Positions 12,901-27,900 of a DNA stretch of 64,000 nt are shown here, in pieces. Numbering within the stretch: the first letter of the stretch is position 1; the number at the start of each line of letters is the position of its first letter. The notes beneath the pieces are model-generated. The model was not told where the DNA came from. It made no database searches and was given only the letters and a program-made list of their open reading frames with translations. Source of the DNA: Euwallacea fornicatus (lineage: Eukaryota > Arthropoda > Insecta > Coleoptera > Curculionidae). Position numbers and translations under genes: made by a program. Location: NCBI RefSeq assembly GCF_040115645.1, contig NC_089567.1, forward strand, positions 124,001 to 188,000, read 5' to 3'.

Positions 12901-15900
12901 AGTAGGATTCTGAGAAATTCTCGGTTGCATAAAATAGCATTTTTCTAACGAGTTGCATACAGAGAAACCTAATAATATGCACATTTCAAAGAATCTTTAG
13001 CGTTATATTACAGATAAGGAATTTTACCATGCGAACTCGCATAAACATACAGTCAGTCAAAGTGAAACTCGTACACTAAGTTTATTTGGTATAAGTAACA
13101 TAATAAGCATAAACTGACATTAACATATAATCAAAATGAAACTCTATATTGAATATAATAATAAAAAAAAGTATTCAAAAGTTCCAGACACACGCGTAAT
13201 GCAGAATGAAAATCAATTTTCTATCTCAAAATGAAACTCGAACACAATTCAAATTGTAGCCTTAAATCATATTCAAATTTAATTTAATATTTAGTTGAAA
13301 ATCTTTTGTTTTTAATTACGTCTTTTAGAGGGTTGGGTATATATTATATTTAACCAATTTCTCTCAATATTCTGTTGGTATCTGTACCCATTTTTTCCTT
13401 AAAACAGTTTTTAGTTGTTCTTTATTAGAAACTTCATGTTTTCGTGTTGCAATTTTTAACTGACTCCACAAATTTTCAATTACGTTTAGATCTGGACTCT
13501 GGGGACGTGTTTCTATTACTACGGAACAATTATAAAGTAGCTATTTTCTAACTTTTAGTGTCTTGTGCTTTGGGTCATTGTCCTAGTAATATTTATATGT
13601 TGTTTCTATTCCCAATTTCTGTGCACTTTGCCTTAAATTTAGCTTTAAAATGTCTAAATACATATTTTGGTCAATGGTATTTTCAATGAATCGAAGATTC
13701 CCAGGACCTTTTACCGATATGCATCCTCAGACCATAACGGAGCCTCCCCCGTACTACACTGTCGGTGGTAATTTTTTTTCTTTTAATGCCTCATTGGGTT
13801 TTCTCCAAACTAATTGTTATCCATCTAAGCTGAAAATGTTGAATTTGCTCTCATATGCAAACATTACGTCTTTCTAGAGGTTAAAATCCTTTTCTTAGTA
13901 TTCTTCCGCAAATCTTAAGCGATTGACTTTATTAGTCTTACTAATTCGTGGTTTCTTTTGGACATCTTTATATTACTTCATCGGGTTACTTTCTAGATTA
14001 TGCTTATATAATAAGTTTCGAATGGTTAGTTGATTAACGACCTTATTTAGATATCTTTTTAGAATTTTTGCCAATTTAGAAGTAGAAATGTTTGGATTTT
14101 TTGCAATGTTTCTTAAAATCCACCTTTCATTTTAATCGTTAAAAATTTTTTTAGGGCTATTTCGCACTTTGTTTTTAATCATTTTTTCATTAATATAACG
14201 ATCTACAATATTCTGTACTATTGTATGGCTCCTACTGACCATTTTACCTATTTGATGGTAAGTTTTTCCGCTTCTCTAATGGTTTATGATGAGGTTTCTA
14301 TCGGTGAAGGTAGTTTGTTGGCCTCTTTGTCGACTCATTGCAAATAACAATTAAATTTGGATAGACGAGGATAATATTATATAGAAAACACAAAAATGTA
14401 TTATCAAACTGTTTTAAATATGCATTTACTACTAAATATGTTGGATGTACGTGTTTCTTTTTAATATCAAGAATTATTTTTTTCGAAATATTTAACAAAA
14501 AATGCAATGTTTTTGGAATTCTTATTTATCTATCAGGTCCATTTAATACCAGGATTACACAATCAATTATTTTGTTTTAATTCTTTAACATAAAGAAAAA
14601 TTAATGAAAATAATTCATGTGTACGAGTTTCATTTTGACTGACTGTATATGATAAACGAAAATGATTGTAAAATACAGGGTGACGCAGTTCTAAGCTTCC
14701 TCTATATTGAAAAATAGCGAGATTTATAATGTGGGATTGATTTATTTATAGAATGTCAATGCCAAAACTTTCTTACCTATTTTTCGGAGAAAACAAGTAT
14801 AACGAATATTCGTCCTTCCCCTTGAAACATCCAATCTTGGGCTCAATAATCATCTCCACCCTATCGATGATGCTCAGTCTTGGTGAAGAGGGTGTTACGC
14901 TTTCTTCCAATTTTATCTGATTGGACAAAGTAGTGTCTATTAAGCTATTATCTTTCAGATTATTTAATGGTTTATTCTCGATATGGTCACATATTCTGGA
15001 CGGGATAGGGCTAGAGCTTTTGAGGTTTTGTTTGGAATGGTGCTCGGAGTGTTCGCGGAGACTTCTGGATGTGCTTTTTGGTGATTTAGTGAGGGAGTTT
15101 CGTCTAGTTAAAGTCGATTGAGTAGTGCTGACCTAAAAAACATTAATATTTTTCAGCTTGAGACCATTAACTAAAATTGGAGTAGCGTAAAGCTATATCG
15201 ATAACTTCATAGTTAACGAGAAAATTAATAAAGTGTGCAATACTTGCGCAATTGCATTGTTTTATTTTATTGTTAGTTTAATTTTAATTATTTAGTTAAT
15301 TATGAAGATGCGAAAATAGCTTAATGTTTGAATTCACATCGATTCGTAAAATGTAAGCAAAATTAAAAAGAAATAAACTTAAGGCATTACTCGTTGCGAT
15401 CGGCTACATGTGTTTGATCTACATCTAATAGCGTTCTGTGGAATAATTGCGGTTCTGACGACTTTGTTATTGGGCGGGTCTCGATGTGTGTCATTTTGAA
15501 TCCGAATAGATGATTGCAACAATGAATCATTTCTCAAGCTGGCCTGAAATACAAAAGTGCGAAGAGCAAAGCAGAATGACTTATGGTAAGTGTAGGTGCT
15601 AGCTAACTAGCCACAGTATCTACAGTTAGGTATGAAACAACGACTTCGTTCATTTCATGATTAAAGCTAGATTCCAGATATTTCAATATTGTCAATACAT
15701 TTAATTACGTGCATAGCTCATTCAACTGCCATAAGAGTTTCTCAAGCTGCTCTTTAAAAAGAGATTGGGCTCAAATTTCTTCAGATATGTTAATGAATTT
15801 AAACAGTTGATAAACGTCAATTACGTAATATTTTTTAAATTAAGCAACCAAAATCAAGTTAAAGATTGACTATGTGAAAGTAAAAAACTTTCAGCTTTTT

Positions 15901-18900
15901 AGAAAAAGATTTTGTGAAACTTCTAACGCGAAATCAGCAATTTCTGGTAAGTATGTGCAACAAAGTTTCACGCCGTGCGTAATAATATTATGTAACAGTG
16001 TTCAGTTGGGACACGCTGATCGATTAGTATAATGACGACAACGGCGAGAGATATACATAATTATTAGTAGTTTAAAAAAATATATTTTTTTTGGGGAAAT
16101 TAAAAAAGTTTTTCGTGTATTTATTCAACTTAAATTTAAAGTTAAATATTTGGAAAACTTATGAAAATTTTACATACTTTTGAATTTACTGCTTTTCAAT
16201 TCTGCTAGAAATAAACTAGATATTTGAGGGTGCTCCAAAAACTTGGATAATCCTGTAGATACATAAGTTGAAGTCGTTGTTTCGAACTTTTCTATTTAAA
16301 AATATAATGAAACATATATAGAGACATTATTGCAGCGTAGAGATGTAACTTACATGCCTAACAACGCCTTTTCCGTTACACTGAGAATGATCTCTTCCAT
16401 TATTTAAGGGTACAGCCTCAGAGTCTGATCCTGATTTATCCCTCTTAACTCTCAGGCTTGATTTTCTTTAAAATGAAATTAAATCTACATTTTTAAATGA
16501 CATCACCACACAATACTCATAAAGTTTTAGTCTATGAGTATTTGTAAGCTTTACCTTGGGAGATTCCACGACATTTTTCTTTGTAATTTCTCTTTATGGG
16601 GATTCTGCTTCATCTCGTTTTTGTTGCAACTAACTTGTACGACTTTTTCTGAGAATGACATAGTTTTCATTCCAATTTTTTCATTATGTATTACTATCCT
16701 TCCTGAAGGAACTTGATGAGTTTCTGTTGGAGGCTTTTCAAACGTACGAAACGTCACGGGAAGCGGAGAGAGGGAAGGAGGTTTTAGTAGACTTTGGCTC
16801 TGAAAAAGATGCCGATGAATTTTTTTTAATATGATCCATAGAAATTTCTATCGCTGTTTTGTTTTTACATTAATACAAAATTACCAAACAAATAATTATT
16901 CATTAAGATGATCCAGGTTAGTTTTAGTGCAACTCATATTACTTACTGCACTGTAAGTAAAATGTTTAATGAACACTACATTGGGATCATATTATAAATT
17001 GGCTTGTAACTACGTCTTGAAGAATATAAAGAAAATAAGAATTTATTTCCGATGAAAGTATGCGTTTTTATTTAATATTTTTATTGCAACTCCATAGGAC
17101 GACCCACTGAAAATTCGAATTTAACCGGAATTAACCTTAACCATTTTCAGCAATATAGTAAGGTAATTTTATAGCTAAATTGCAGAACATAATGCAGCGA
17201 AATATATTGCATTCAAATTCTTAGGCCTCGTGTGAAAACAGAACAGCACACACAACTTCATATCCCCTGTGTCTGTAACAATGTGCAAATCAATTAATTT
17301 ACTATGATTTTTTAAAATTCCAGAATTAGGTATAAAAATAAATCAATATTCTTTGAAGATGTAGCTGGACTTACAGAACTTCTCTGGGTAGCAGAATCAG
17401 TGCTAGAGAGGCATAACGAATGATCGGCCTCAGTGTCACTTGTCGCACTAGTGACATTATAAAGAAATTCTGGAAAATCGGCGTCTAATGTGTTACTGGG
17501 GGAATCTTGGGGCGTGGCTGCTGTGTGTGTTATTATAGGAGGGGATGTCTGGAACAAAATAAAACCAAAGTGTTTTGTAAGACTGTGACTAGGATAGACT
17601 CAACGAGTTAAAGTACTACATCAAGGTTAATCTGTCAGTTTTTTATTATCAAACACTTACCGGTCCAGGGGGTTGTTTGAGCAGTGACTCTTTCTGGATA
17701 TTGCACTTTGGTTCTCGAATATAACAGCTGTCCTTGGAATTTACGTCTTTAATGTCGCACTTCGTTAAGGTTTGTATAGATTTTTGACCATTTAAGTTCT
17801 TTATTTTCGATATTTCAACAGTTGATTTCCAGTAGTTCTTCTTGTCCTGCCAACGATCACTGAACTAATTTTGATTTTAAATAATTTTTTTCTTACATTG
17901 GAGTAACTATCTGAAGACCCCGTTTCCGACCTGCTACTGGCATCACTAAGTTCCCTAAAATTTGCTTCTAATATACAAGACATTTTACGTCTTGCCAGTT
18001 CTCTTTGCTCTCTCTCTCGCCTCTCGTTCCTCTCCGAACTGAAGCCTTCAACCAAAATAGCTACCAAGAGGTTAAATAACACGTAATTTCCAAAAGTCAT
18101 GAGTGCAACGAAATAAAGAGCAGCCCAATGGGTCGTTCGTGCCATACCATTTGATAAGACCATGTTCCAGTCCTCTTGGGTTAGTATCTGAAATAACATT
18201 GCAGATCACCTTCATGGTTATTTATTTCTGTTTGAAATAATGAAAAGAAAACGTGGATTTGTTGCAATTGAATGATAGTTCGCCCACTGATTATGAGAGT
18301 AAATTATATCAGTCCGTTTGAATCGAATAGGCCCACAGACACCCACACGCGAACCGTTGAACGATATAAGAAGTGGCCATTTATAATCTCGAAAGATGTC
18401 CAAACTGATTTTCAAAGGCATTCCATAGCTTTCATTCAACAGGGGTATAAAACCAAATCCAACTTCTCAGAAATACTTAAAACTATGCACAAGGTGTGCT
18501 GACTAATGGACAGCTAGCTAATATTTCTGCGACTTTGAATTTGGTAAAATCCTCTATTGAAACATACCTGTATGGTACCTGTGGTACAATAGCTTTAAAA
18601 GTTATTGACTCCAGCTTCTTGGTTGCGTTGGTGTGAGAATTGCTTTCAATAACCAAAAACGGTTTGGCGAGGCTCAGGCAGAGGCTCATAATTTTGTAAG
18701 AGGATCTGATTTTCTGTGTTTTAGTCTGGCGTATGCGCCCGCTTATTAAAAAAAGCAAAGTTAACTTTATTCATTCCGACTACTGTTAAATTGTCAGATA
18801 CCGGCTATATTGCATATGTCGGATCATCAATAGAAAGGTTTTCCATGATGATATAAAGTATTTAGTTCACTTTTAATAGCAAGAAAAGAAAAAGGGCAAA

Positions 18901-21900
18901 ACCAACGAATTCGCTACCATACGAGCGCTTCTCGTCACTTCCCAATCTAATCTGCCTGTCCCTTTTTGGTTTCTGGTTTTCCAGATATCATGAAGATGTA
19001 TATGTCGGACCATCATTAGGAAGATTTTCCATGATGATATAAAGTATTTTGTTCATTTTTAGTAACAAGAATAGAAAAGAGCAAAACCAACCAATTCGCT
19101 GTCACACGAGCGCTTCTCGTCCTTTCCAAATCTGATCTGCCTGTTTCTTTTTGGTTTCGATTTTTCCAGATCTCGCGAATCTTTCAAATCCGAGGGATAA
19201 GGTACTTGCTAGTCCCTGTTTCTCACGAAGGCTCGCACACATGGCCTCTCGATTTCGTCTTTGGTGGTAGCGACCTTGTTCGACAGTGCTTTTCCTTAAG
19301 ATAACTCCGTCAGCCTGCCCTTCGTCATATTATCAGCTCGTAATGTTACAGTTTATTACTTAAGGACTAATAAATCTCCGACACATACATAAAGAGCAAA
19401 GAACTTCAGGGAGTAAAAAGAGCTTCCGCTTCCAATTTAATTTCTATAAAATCCAATTCTGTCTACTTTTATGTGCATAGATCAAAGTTGCGTGGCTGAG
19501 TAAACTTTCTATCGCCACATATATTCGGTGGTACCAGATCTTAACTGATAATAGAGTCATATTCTCTGAATGTCTTCCATAGGGGATTGTTAAGAAAAAG
19601 TTGCAAAAAGGATTTCTATGTAATTTGTCTTGCTTTACATATAGCGACAAGAGAATCATATCTAACTATTAGTGGGGTCAAAAGCTAATTAAATTGCAAC
19701 AAATCCAAATTATTTAATACAAGAAGAATTAGTAAATCCAGTAAACATTTCGTACTATTTTTAATGATCTAAAAATATAAATTTAATAGATCTCACTTGA
19801 AACACGGTAACAGTAGCCCATAGGATGTTGTTGAAGTGCTTCCGGTCGCATTGGCACCTCTCGTCTTTCAATTCGAGCATTTCGCATCCACAATGTTGAA
19901 CAGTGCCCTGCTCGTCTACATAATTGCAAAACTTACCACCAAACAGGTACATACCCAGAATGCTAGCAAAATGTATGAATTTTGTTAGAGATGGGTTTAT
20001 TTTATAGGTTAAAGGGTTTGGAGAAATTAATGCTTCTCGAGGGTAATAATTTGTGTCTAGGTTAAAATTTTGTGTTGAATCAAATTCAACTTAAAAAAAC
20101 ATATTTATATTTTTTATTTATGTTGAAAATTAGTGTTGAGGATTGTATGGTTTGTTATGATTGATGAGACTGACATTTTACGTATATCCAAGTAATATAG
20201 AGAACAATTTCTATTATCTACAACAATAATTAATGAATTATAAAATAGTTTAAGTAAAAGAAATATCGTCTATGATTGAAATCTAGTCTGAGTGTTAACA
20301 AATCAGATGCTTTTAGACAAACACAACTGCAGGGGTGACATATTGATAGAAAACACTCAAAGCTTCAACATAAAATGTATTATGGCAACATAGAAACATG
20401 CACAAACATGTACATATATTTATCTACCATCTACATGATAATGCTTTATTACGTGACTCATTATATATTGAATAGATAATTATGAAAATATATCGGAACT
20501 TTTAAGTCTCAAAGCAGACTCTAAATGTGCATTAAATTGCTCAATTTTGCTCCAATTTAACCGATCATATCTTGTCAAATAACTGAAACACTCATGCATG
20601 AGCTCGAAAAAGACGCATCTCGTATGTTCTATATATTTTATGTGTTTCTACCTCTATATGTTGTAAACATTGCATTCGGCCTTTTCGGAAACCATGATCG
20701 GAATCAGATTCATCCTTATCTGATCATAAATAAGGCGGCGTCTGACTGGTTGAAAATCACCTGATAGGAATCATTCAGGACCAGATCATTGTTTCTGAAA
20801 ACCGCTGTTATTTTTTCATCACACAGATTTAACATACCTCAAAATAGACTGAACAAAACGGTTCTTAATAGCCGGTGGCCGTTAAGGTCAAAACCACCAA
20901 TAGACATACGTGTCCACTATCAGCAATATGCTATTATATTTTTGTATATATATATATATATATATAGGAATAGAAAATGTAAAATTTTGTGATCACTCTC
21001 ATTGTGTGTTATATATATGAATAGGTAAAAAAGATCGGTATTCTATAGCGACCGGAGATTTTTAATAATTTGGAATAGTATATAATTTTTCATTACATTA
21101 TATTTACGAGTTGGATTAACAATATTTGTTTTAATGTTTCCTTACTGGAATTTCTAAATTCTCATTTTTATTAATGGATATCGTAATGTGACATATTTAC
21201 GTCATTTTGTTAAACGTTTTCATAAACACACCGTCCACCTTCTCTGTAACAGAGTTAGCTTGTAGACTTTTTTGTTATTCTATAGAGGTGGTGGAATGAA
21301 AAATATTGAACAGGCGTAAATAACGTATGCTCTTAGGTTGATTACAATTCGGCGGCGGGTTAGTTTACAACTTTACACCCCGTACATATTTGCTCATATA
21401 ATTTCAACAATTTCAGTTTAGATAAATATCTAGATTACGAAGTGCAATACCTATCATAGAGATCAGTGAGAAAATCGTCCACATGTGTTCAATTTTAATA
21501 TTTAATATTAGCTGAAACGTTAAAATAAAGCCAGAAATGAAATTTTCAAAAATATTTTTTTCTAATGTTCGAAATTAATTGATTTTACGAAGATATTTTC
21601 CTGCTAGCGATGCCAAAATGCATTAACACTCACATGGCTCATTTTAATGTACTCAATATTTTTTATCATGTAAGAGGACCGGATCGATGGTTTAAAAATA
21701 TGTTGGCTTTTATGAACATTAAGCAATTGAATCCAATGGGTGAGTTTTCTTCGATGCTCAGCAAAGCGGAATCGGTACCTAGTAGAGCTAGAAAGTCGGT
21801 TAAATGTCTGGGACAATTTTAAATTTATGGGAACAAAAAATAAATAGCTAGACTGATAAAAATTATCGATACAATTGTATTTTTTATATTCCATGACTGA

Positions 21901-24900
21901 GTCATAAATTTGTCCAAAACGCAAAAGTTGATTCAAATTGCTCGCCCAAAAACAACACAAATATATATTAATTTATAAGAGTTTCTAACTTTCCTAGTTA
22001 TGGAGGTTTCAGTACTGTTTCACCCAGTATGAATGAAAAACATAAAACTTACGCATGCAGCTAAGTGTGTGAAAAATTTATGAAAACTAAACTATATTTC
22101 AAGCAGACCAATACTTTAACCTACCTTGAATTGAAGATCACATCACAGAATGGCAACTTATTTTTACCGCTTTCATTTTTAATAAAACTTGACAAGATAA
22201 ATAACGAGAAAACCGCATTTAGTACATCAATTTTTGAGAGCGTTAAAACTTAAAAATTTACGAGATTATTGCAGGCACATAAAGATAACTAAATGCAGTT
22301 GATTTAGGGAAAAAAATTATAATACCTGGAAGACGGTTACGAGTGACCACAAAAGGGAGTCAAAGTTTTTCCTATCTTTATCTTCGTCAGAATTAGATTT
22401 GCAGACTCCTTCCTTGTTATATTTTTGCTCTTTACAAAACTTGCACCCAAAAATATTCATACCCAGTATACTAAAAACATCCCAAAAATCAGCATTTATG
22501 GTTATCAGTTAATGGTGGTTAGTAACTTTATGATATGAGTGAGTTTATTGTGAATTTAACACCCTACGTGTTTTACTGACTGATTTTTACAGCATTTTAT
22601 AACTTATACGACAGTAACAATCGACGAATGTGATATTTGGAATGTTAAGTATGATTTGAAAATAAAATTATAAATAGGGACATTTTTAAGCACTTTGTAT
22701 AACGTTTTCGATTGTAGGTATTAAGTTGTTCTATGTACAGAAAGTATTCTTTGTTTGGCAGTGTAAGGTGCAGTATTAAGTGCAAATAAGGAATTTGAAT
22801 AAACTGAAAGAAGAAAAGTCTTGAAGAGAGGTTACAGTGGTGTACACAGTATACAAATTTCTCTAAACATCAACTAAATAAAAGTAACCAATATTCTAAT
22901 TAACATATTTACACAATTAAAAATAATTAATCAAATGCCACCCCTACCCACCATAGATATTTTTATTTGGTTTTTATATGATATCTTGTATGTGCAGAGT
23001 TAGTAAATGTAGTTCAAATTCGACAAAAGTTATTACGCAACAATTGAAAACTAAACATGAATAATTTAGTTTTTAATTTTTTTTAATAATAGATACTTGC
23101 GTAACTAATCAAGAAATGCAGTTTTCTTTATTAACTAGTAGGATAACAACATTTTTAAAGACATTTCAACATTTTCAACAACATTTCATACCCACTTTAT
23201 TTGCTAATATTCGAAAAAACGTTTTTTTTTTTTCAAGTGTCCTGAGGCCGAGTTGTTGAAACTTGATTTAAATCCAGTCTTGCTAACTTGACCTTCACAT
23301 TTTCCGCAAGCATACAAGGAATTTGTCTATATTAAATGTTTTTAATGCAACTCCCAATAAATTTTTTATGGACCTCAAAGGTTGATTTCCGACGAACCAA
23401 GCTTCAGCCATGATTCAACAAGTCAGGTTGAGAGTGCAATATTATTTCTCTCTTAACATGCAATTAAAGGAACGTAATTCTGGCAATTTTGTAGTGCAAC
23501 GACTAATTACGTTAAAGCAAAGGCTTAGAAAAATTGATGTATTGGTCTCCAATTCTGCTATGGATTTGTACCCTTATGACGCCATTTTGTTATAAGAGAT
23601 CTCTCACGTGTCGGCGTACTCATCGCAAATATAAGATGTAAAGTATTGTGATTTCGCTCTAAAGAATTAGTGCCGAATTTACTAAAAAGTGCTGAAAAAA
23701 CTATAAAAAGTAATACCACATACATTTCTTTTAGTTCGTTGATTAGAGCGCAGGTTCTCCTGAGCTGGATACTTTTATGCTATAAAAAATTTCATTCACT
23801 TGTTCGTTTTTTATTTCAAAGTTTTTGGTCTCCGCTTGGTTGAAAAAAAGAAAAACTTCTGACTTTGAACCTAAGTGAAAGCGGGATCAGAGCTGATGTT
23901 TAAGCGATGATTGTAATATCGTTAACTTCCTGATTGTTATTCTGCTTCAGAACTCAATCTCTTTCCAAAATACGAGGATGAATACACAGAAAATTAGTTT
24001 GGAAAGGTGGTTGTCAAAAAAGGGGAATATAGAGGGATCGGAGGCTTATAAATTCATTTTAAAATTAAAGGAGGATCTGAGGGGTATCTAAGGTTTGCTA
24101 TTTTTTTATTTCTTTGGGATACGCGGTTGTCAATTTTAAGTTAATATAACATGCAGTGGAGGAATTTCTTAGTAACGAGTTTTTCTCCAGACCGATTAGA
24201 AAAATTCATACAGACGCATATACCGAACCTTTACAATTTACTGAAAGTTGTAACGTGGCGGGTTGTGGAAGCAAAATTACCGAAATTACTGCTCTATGAC
24301 ATTCATTTTAAGCTAACAAAAATGTTTCTACACTGAAAAATTAGAACTTCTACACTAACTTTTGTCAAATTTGAAGTGTGTAGTTGTGAGCTAGTTCTGA
24401 AAAATATAACCCCGTTACTGCCACTTACCTAAATATAAATATGAACAGTATAAGTAACGAAAAGAATATGGCAACGTTATCCATTGTCCTTAGCATGACA
24501 AATAACTGCCGCCTTAAGTTTGGCATAAAGCGAACAAGTTTTAGTATCCTTAAAAGTCTAAATGTTCGTAGAACGGACAGGCCTGAATCGGTATGCAGTT
24601 CTTCGTCTTGTGTAAAATTCTTAAACAATTCTATTGCACTAAAAGAAAATAAACGTTTAAATCACATAAGCATTACAGGAAGCGTTTATGACACTTAAGA
24701 AAATCTTATAATTTAAAATTTACTTTTTGTTATCGACGAGTTTCATGGCATTTTCTGTGAAAGTTTAGATAACTCATGCAACTTACCTTAAGATGACAAT
24801 CACACCATCAAAAACATTGAACCCATTGGAGATGTATCCAAATGGGCCTTCGGCAACTATTTTGAGAACCATCTCCACTGCAAATACAGCAGAAAATATA

Positions 24901-27900
24901 ATATTGGTTACCTCTACGCAATGAGTTAGCCAATTAGACTGTTGGTGGTGTTCAATACCCATGGATAGGGTATTTATGAGAATTGCTAATAGAATCCCAT
25001 GTTGAAAAATCTTATGCTCAACTAACGACTTGATGTATTTTCTGATTGTTTTTAGTGTTCTCAAAATCCCTTTCACAACCATACATGAGCAAATGTAGAA
25101 TTTGGATCGTTTCTCGTTCTTATATTCTGCTTCACAGTGCCACATTTCAATGCAGCAACTGTAATCCTGGAACCATGTGTAAAATCAACTGAATAAGTTG
25201 CTACTAATCTTATGGCAAGGAAGCTAACTTGAATTATAGTCTAAAACTATTATCTTAAAAAAAATCTAAGCGTTAAAGAGCGAAATCCCAAGGTTTATAG
25301 TCTATAACTTAATTTATACAGGGTGTTTCAAAACTAGGGGATCAAACTGCTAGGTATTGTTTAGTGCAACGATTGAAGACATCTGAGTACAATAATCGTC
25401 GTCTGCAAATGTCTCCCTAAGGCGCTATGATTTTATGATGATTTAAGATAGTTATGTACAAAATGGTTTTTATCGAGAATTAGTAAATTTCAATTTAAAT
25501 TACTTATATAAAATAACATTAAAGTGATTGTTGAACTTTATCGCATCTGTTTGAACGACGTCGAAAACTGGACACCCTGTATACAGTTTTTGCGGATCTG
25601 GTTAAAATTTTGATAATCGTTCTGAATCATCTGAAATACCGCAGTCATTCGTGCAATCAAGTCTTGCTTTGTTTCCACTGGGGTTTCATAAATCAAACAC
25701 TTCACATGTTCCCATAAAAAAAAATGTAAAGGTGTTAGATCGAGTAAATTAGGGGGCCACAGAACTGGACTACCTCTCAAACTAATGAAGTTCAAGGACG
25801 ACATAATACGACAATTCCTGACGTATTATTTTGAACAAAAAATTAAAATAAATGTACTAAAACTCGATGAAATACAATTTTGCACCTAACAGTTTTAAAG
25901 CATCATGAGGCCGTAGCGTCTTTTGGGGAAAGAGATATTTGCGTACAGGGGGTTCTTATACTCAGATGTCTTCTGTTGTTACACTGAACAATTCCTAAAA
26001 GTTTGACTCGATTGTTCTAAAATACGATGCATTGGGGAAAGCATCTGAGTGATAACCTAAGATTATTAATAATATGTACTAACCCATACGATGAATATAC
26101 TCGTAACCTTTTCTAATTAGAAAAAAACTTATTACAAGATCGGGCTTCATTACCATACTTATTCGTGCCACTCTGCAGCTTACAATCTTAGATTACGCTC
26201 CAGTTTCAAGTGATATGAAGGTTGCGTGTATCTTATTACATCACTGGCAAATTTAAGTAAAGCTTTCAAAGCTTGCATACTTGTTGTATTATTGTTATTT
26301 TATTGTAGAATTAACATTGTTAAAATGTAGCTGTTTCTTGATTGTACTTCTTACCTCCTCAGTATTCACGGGCTGTACGTAACAATCTTCACCTTGTTTT
26401 TGTCGGTTATTCATTCCCTTCGACAGCGAATCAAAAAAAGAGTCCAAAACCACCTGGCCCGAAGGTAATGCTGCATTTATGGCTCCTAGAGCCAAAAGTT
26501 CTTGGCAGGTGAGTGCTTCCCCATTCATTAAGTCACTGCACTCTTGAGCAATTTGCTGTTTTGTTTCCAACATTTGTTGAGCATTTGAGGGCCCTGTTAT
26601 TTGCCAAATATTTCCGTCACCTGAAAGTTTGAGAGTAGTTTTAATGGGCATAGTTCGGTATCTACACATTATTATTCTGTAGCGTCAGTAACATTTGTTA
26701 TTTCGAGTTCCAACTGTAAAGAAAGAGTGTCCAAATGCTCGTAAATAAATGTCCGCATATTGTCTGTAAGAGCATTTTCGTGACGCTCTGCTATAACCTC
26801 AATGTCGCGAAATTTTCAAGAAGGAAAATGCATATTTAAGAGCGGAAACAAGGTCAGCACGATAACAGGTGAGTTGTGAGTTTTAGGGAGAAAAGAGGGT
26901 CGAGTTTTACATAATTAATTGGATTTCGTGGATTACCAGATATAAACATATTTTATGACCTTTGCGTCGTAGTTGCTCGAAGCTTTGGTCGTGGGATGTT
27001 ATACAGGATGGTCAATAACGAGAAGTGAAAGTTGCTTTGAGTTGCAGTGTATTTGAACCAGTTCAAAGCTCAGAAGTCGAGTGAACTTTTTGTGGTAAAT
27101 ATTGGTTCTGTGCTAGAACTCTGTAATAATAAATTGCCAAGTTTCGCAAATTTATGTAAAGAGCATCCAAAGGCAATCTTATGCAGGTTGTTCTAATTAA
27201 AATTTTCCATCACAGTTATTTTGGATAATTGCAAAAAATATTATACATATAACGCTAAGGCACGTTGATTCGGTTTACGAGAGTGACACATGATATCGTG
27301 AATTTTAAATTTATTGAAGCTACCCCCTCTGTAGGGGTGTAATCACCTTTAAAATTTCAAGTGGGCCGTGGATGTGTGTAACTCTTCATTTTAAACGTAA
27401 TAGAATTCTTTTTAACATAATACCTAATTTTTTATTGACAACCAGTTCTGGAAAAAATTACTCTCCATGCAATAAAATGAACATTGCTCTATATTTCTTT
27501 GAAAATTTCCAAGAGCTTCAGGGGTGATTAGGCGAGATTCTTTAACTATCCATTTCCTTAATAATTCTAGGGAATCTGATTAGTTTAGATAAATTTTAGA
27601 TTTTAAGTGGCCCCACAAAATAAAATCGAGAAGTGTTAAATCGAGTGACTTGGATGGCCAATCAATGGCTCCTCGACGATCTATCCCATTATTGGGGAAA
27701 TTTTCATCTAGGAATTGGCGTTCTACTGCTGTAAAAAGTGGAGTTGCCCCTTTTAACTGAAACCACACTTCGTTTCCAAAAATGTTTTTTTCATTTTCGT
27801 TAGCCTCCAAAACTGTTGGGTAGATGTGACTTTCTAGAAGATTCAAGCATAATTTCCTATAGAGATTTTTCGGAAGAAAAGTAGTCCGAATGCTTGATTA

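Larger units (their letters stand above)
12837..14776. other. Intron between exons R and S
   Basis: About 1.9 kb, mostly occupied by the Tc1-like element at 13050-14645. A lone TIR-like ACAGGGTGACGC occurs near 14676. Confidence 0.85.
18188..19796. other. Intron between alternative exon K2 and exon L
   Basis: About 1.6 kb. It contains the 186-bp direct repeat at 18815-19186 and a possible solo LTR around it. Splicing of both K1 and K2 to exon L uses the acceptor at its downstream end. Confidence 0.7.
25167..26354. other. Intron between exons H and I
   Basis: About 1.2 kb, largely the mariner-like element at 25319-26029. Confidence 0.8.

Noticed and set aside
14921..15121. Plus-strand 66-codon ORF
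   Set aside because: Antisense shadow of exon R.
21604..21960. 118-codon minus-strand ORF between the alternative exons
   Set aside because: No recognisable domain or splice context; composition resembles chance ORFs. Kept only as a note in the intron entry.
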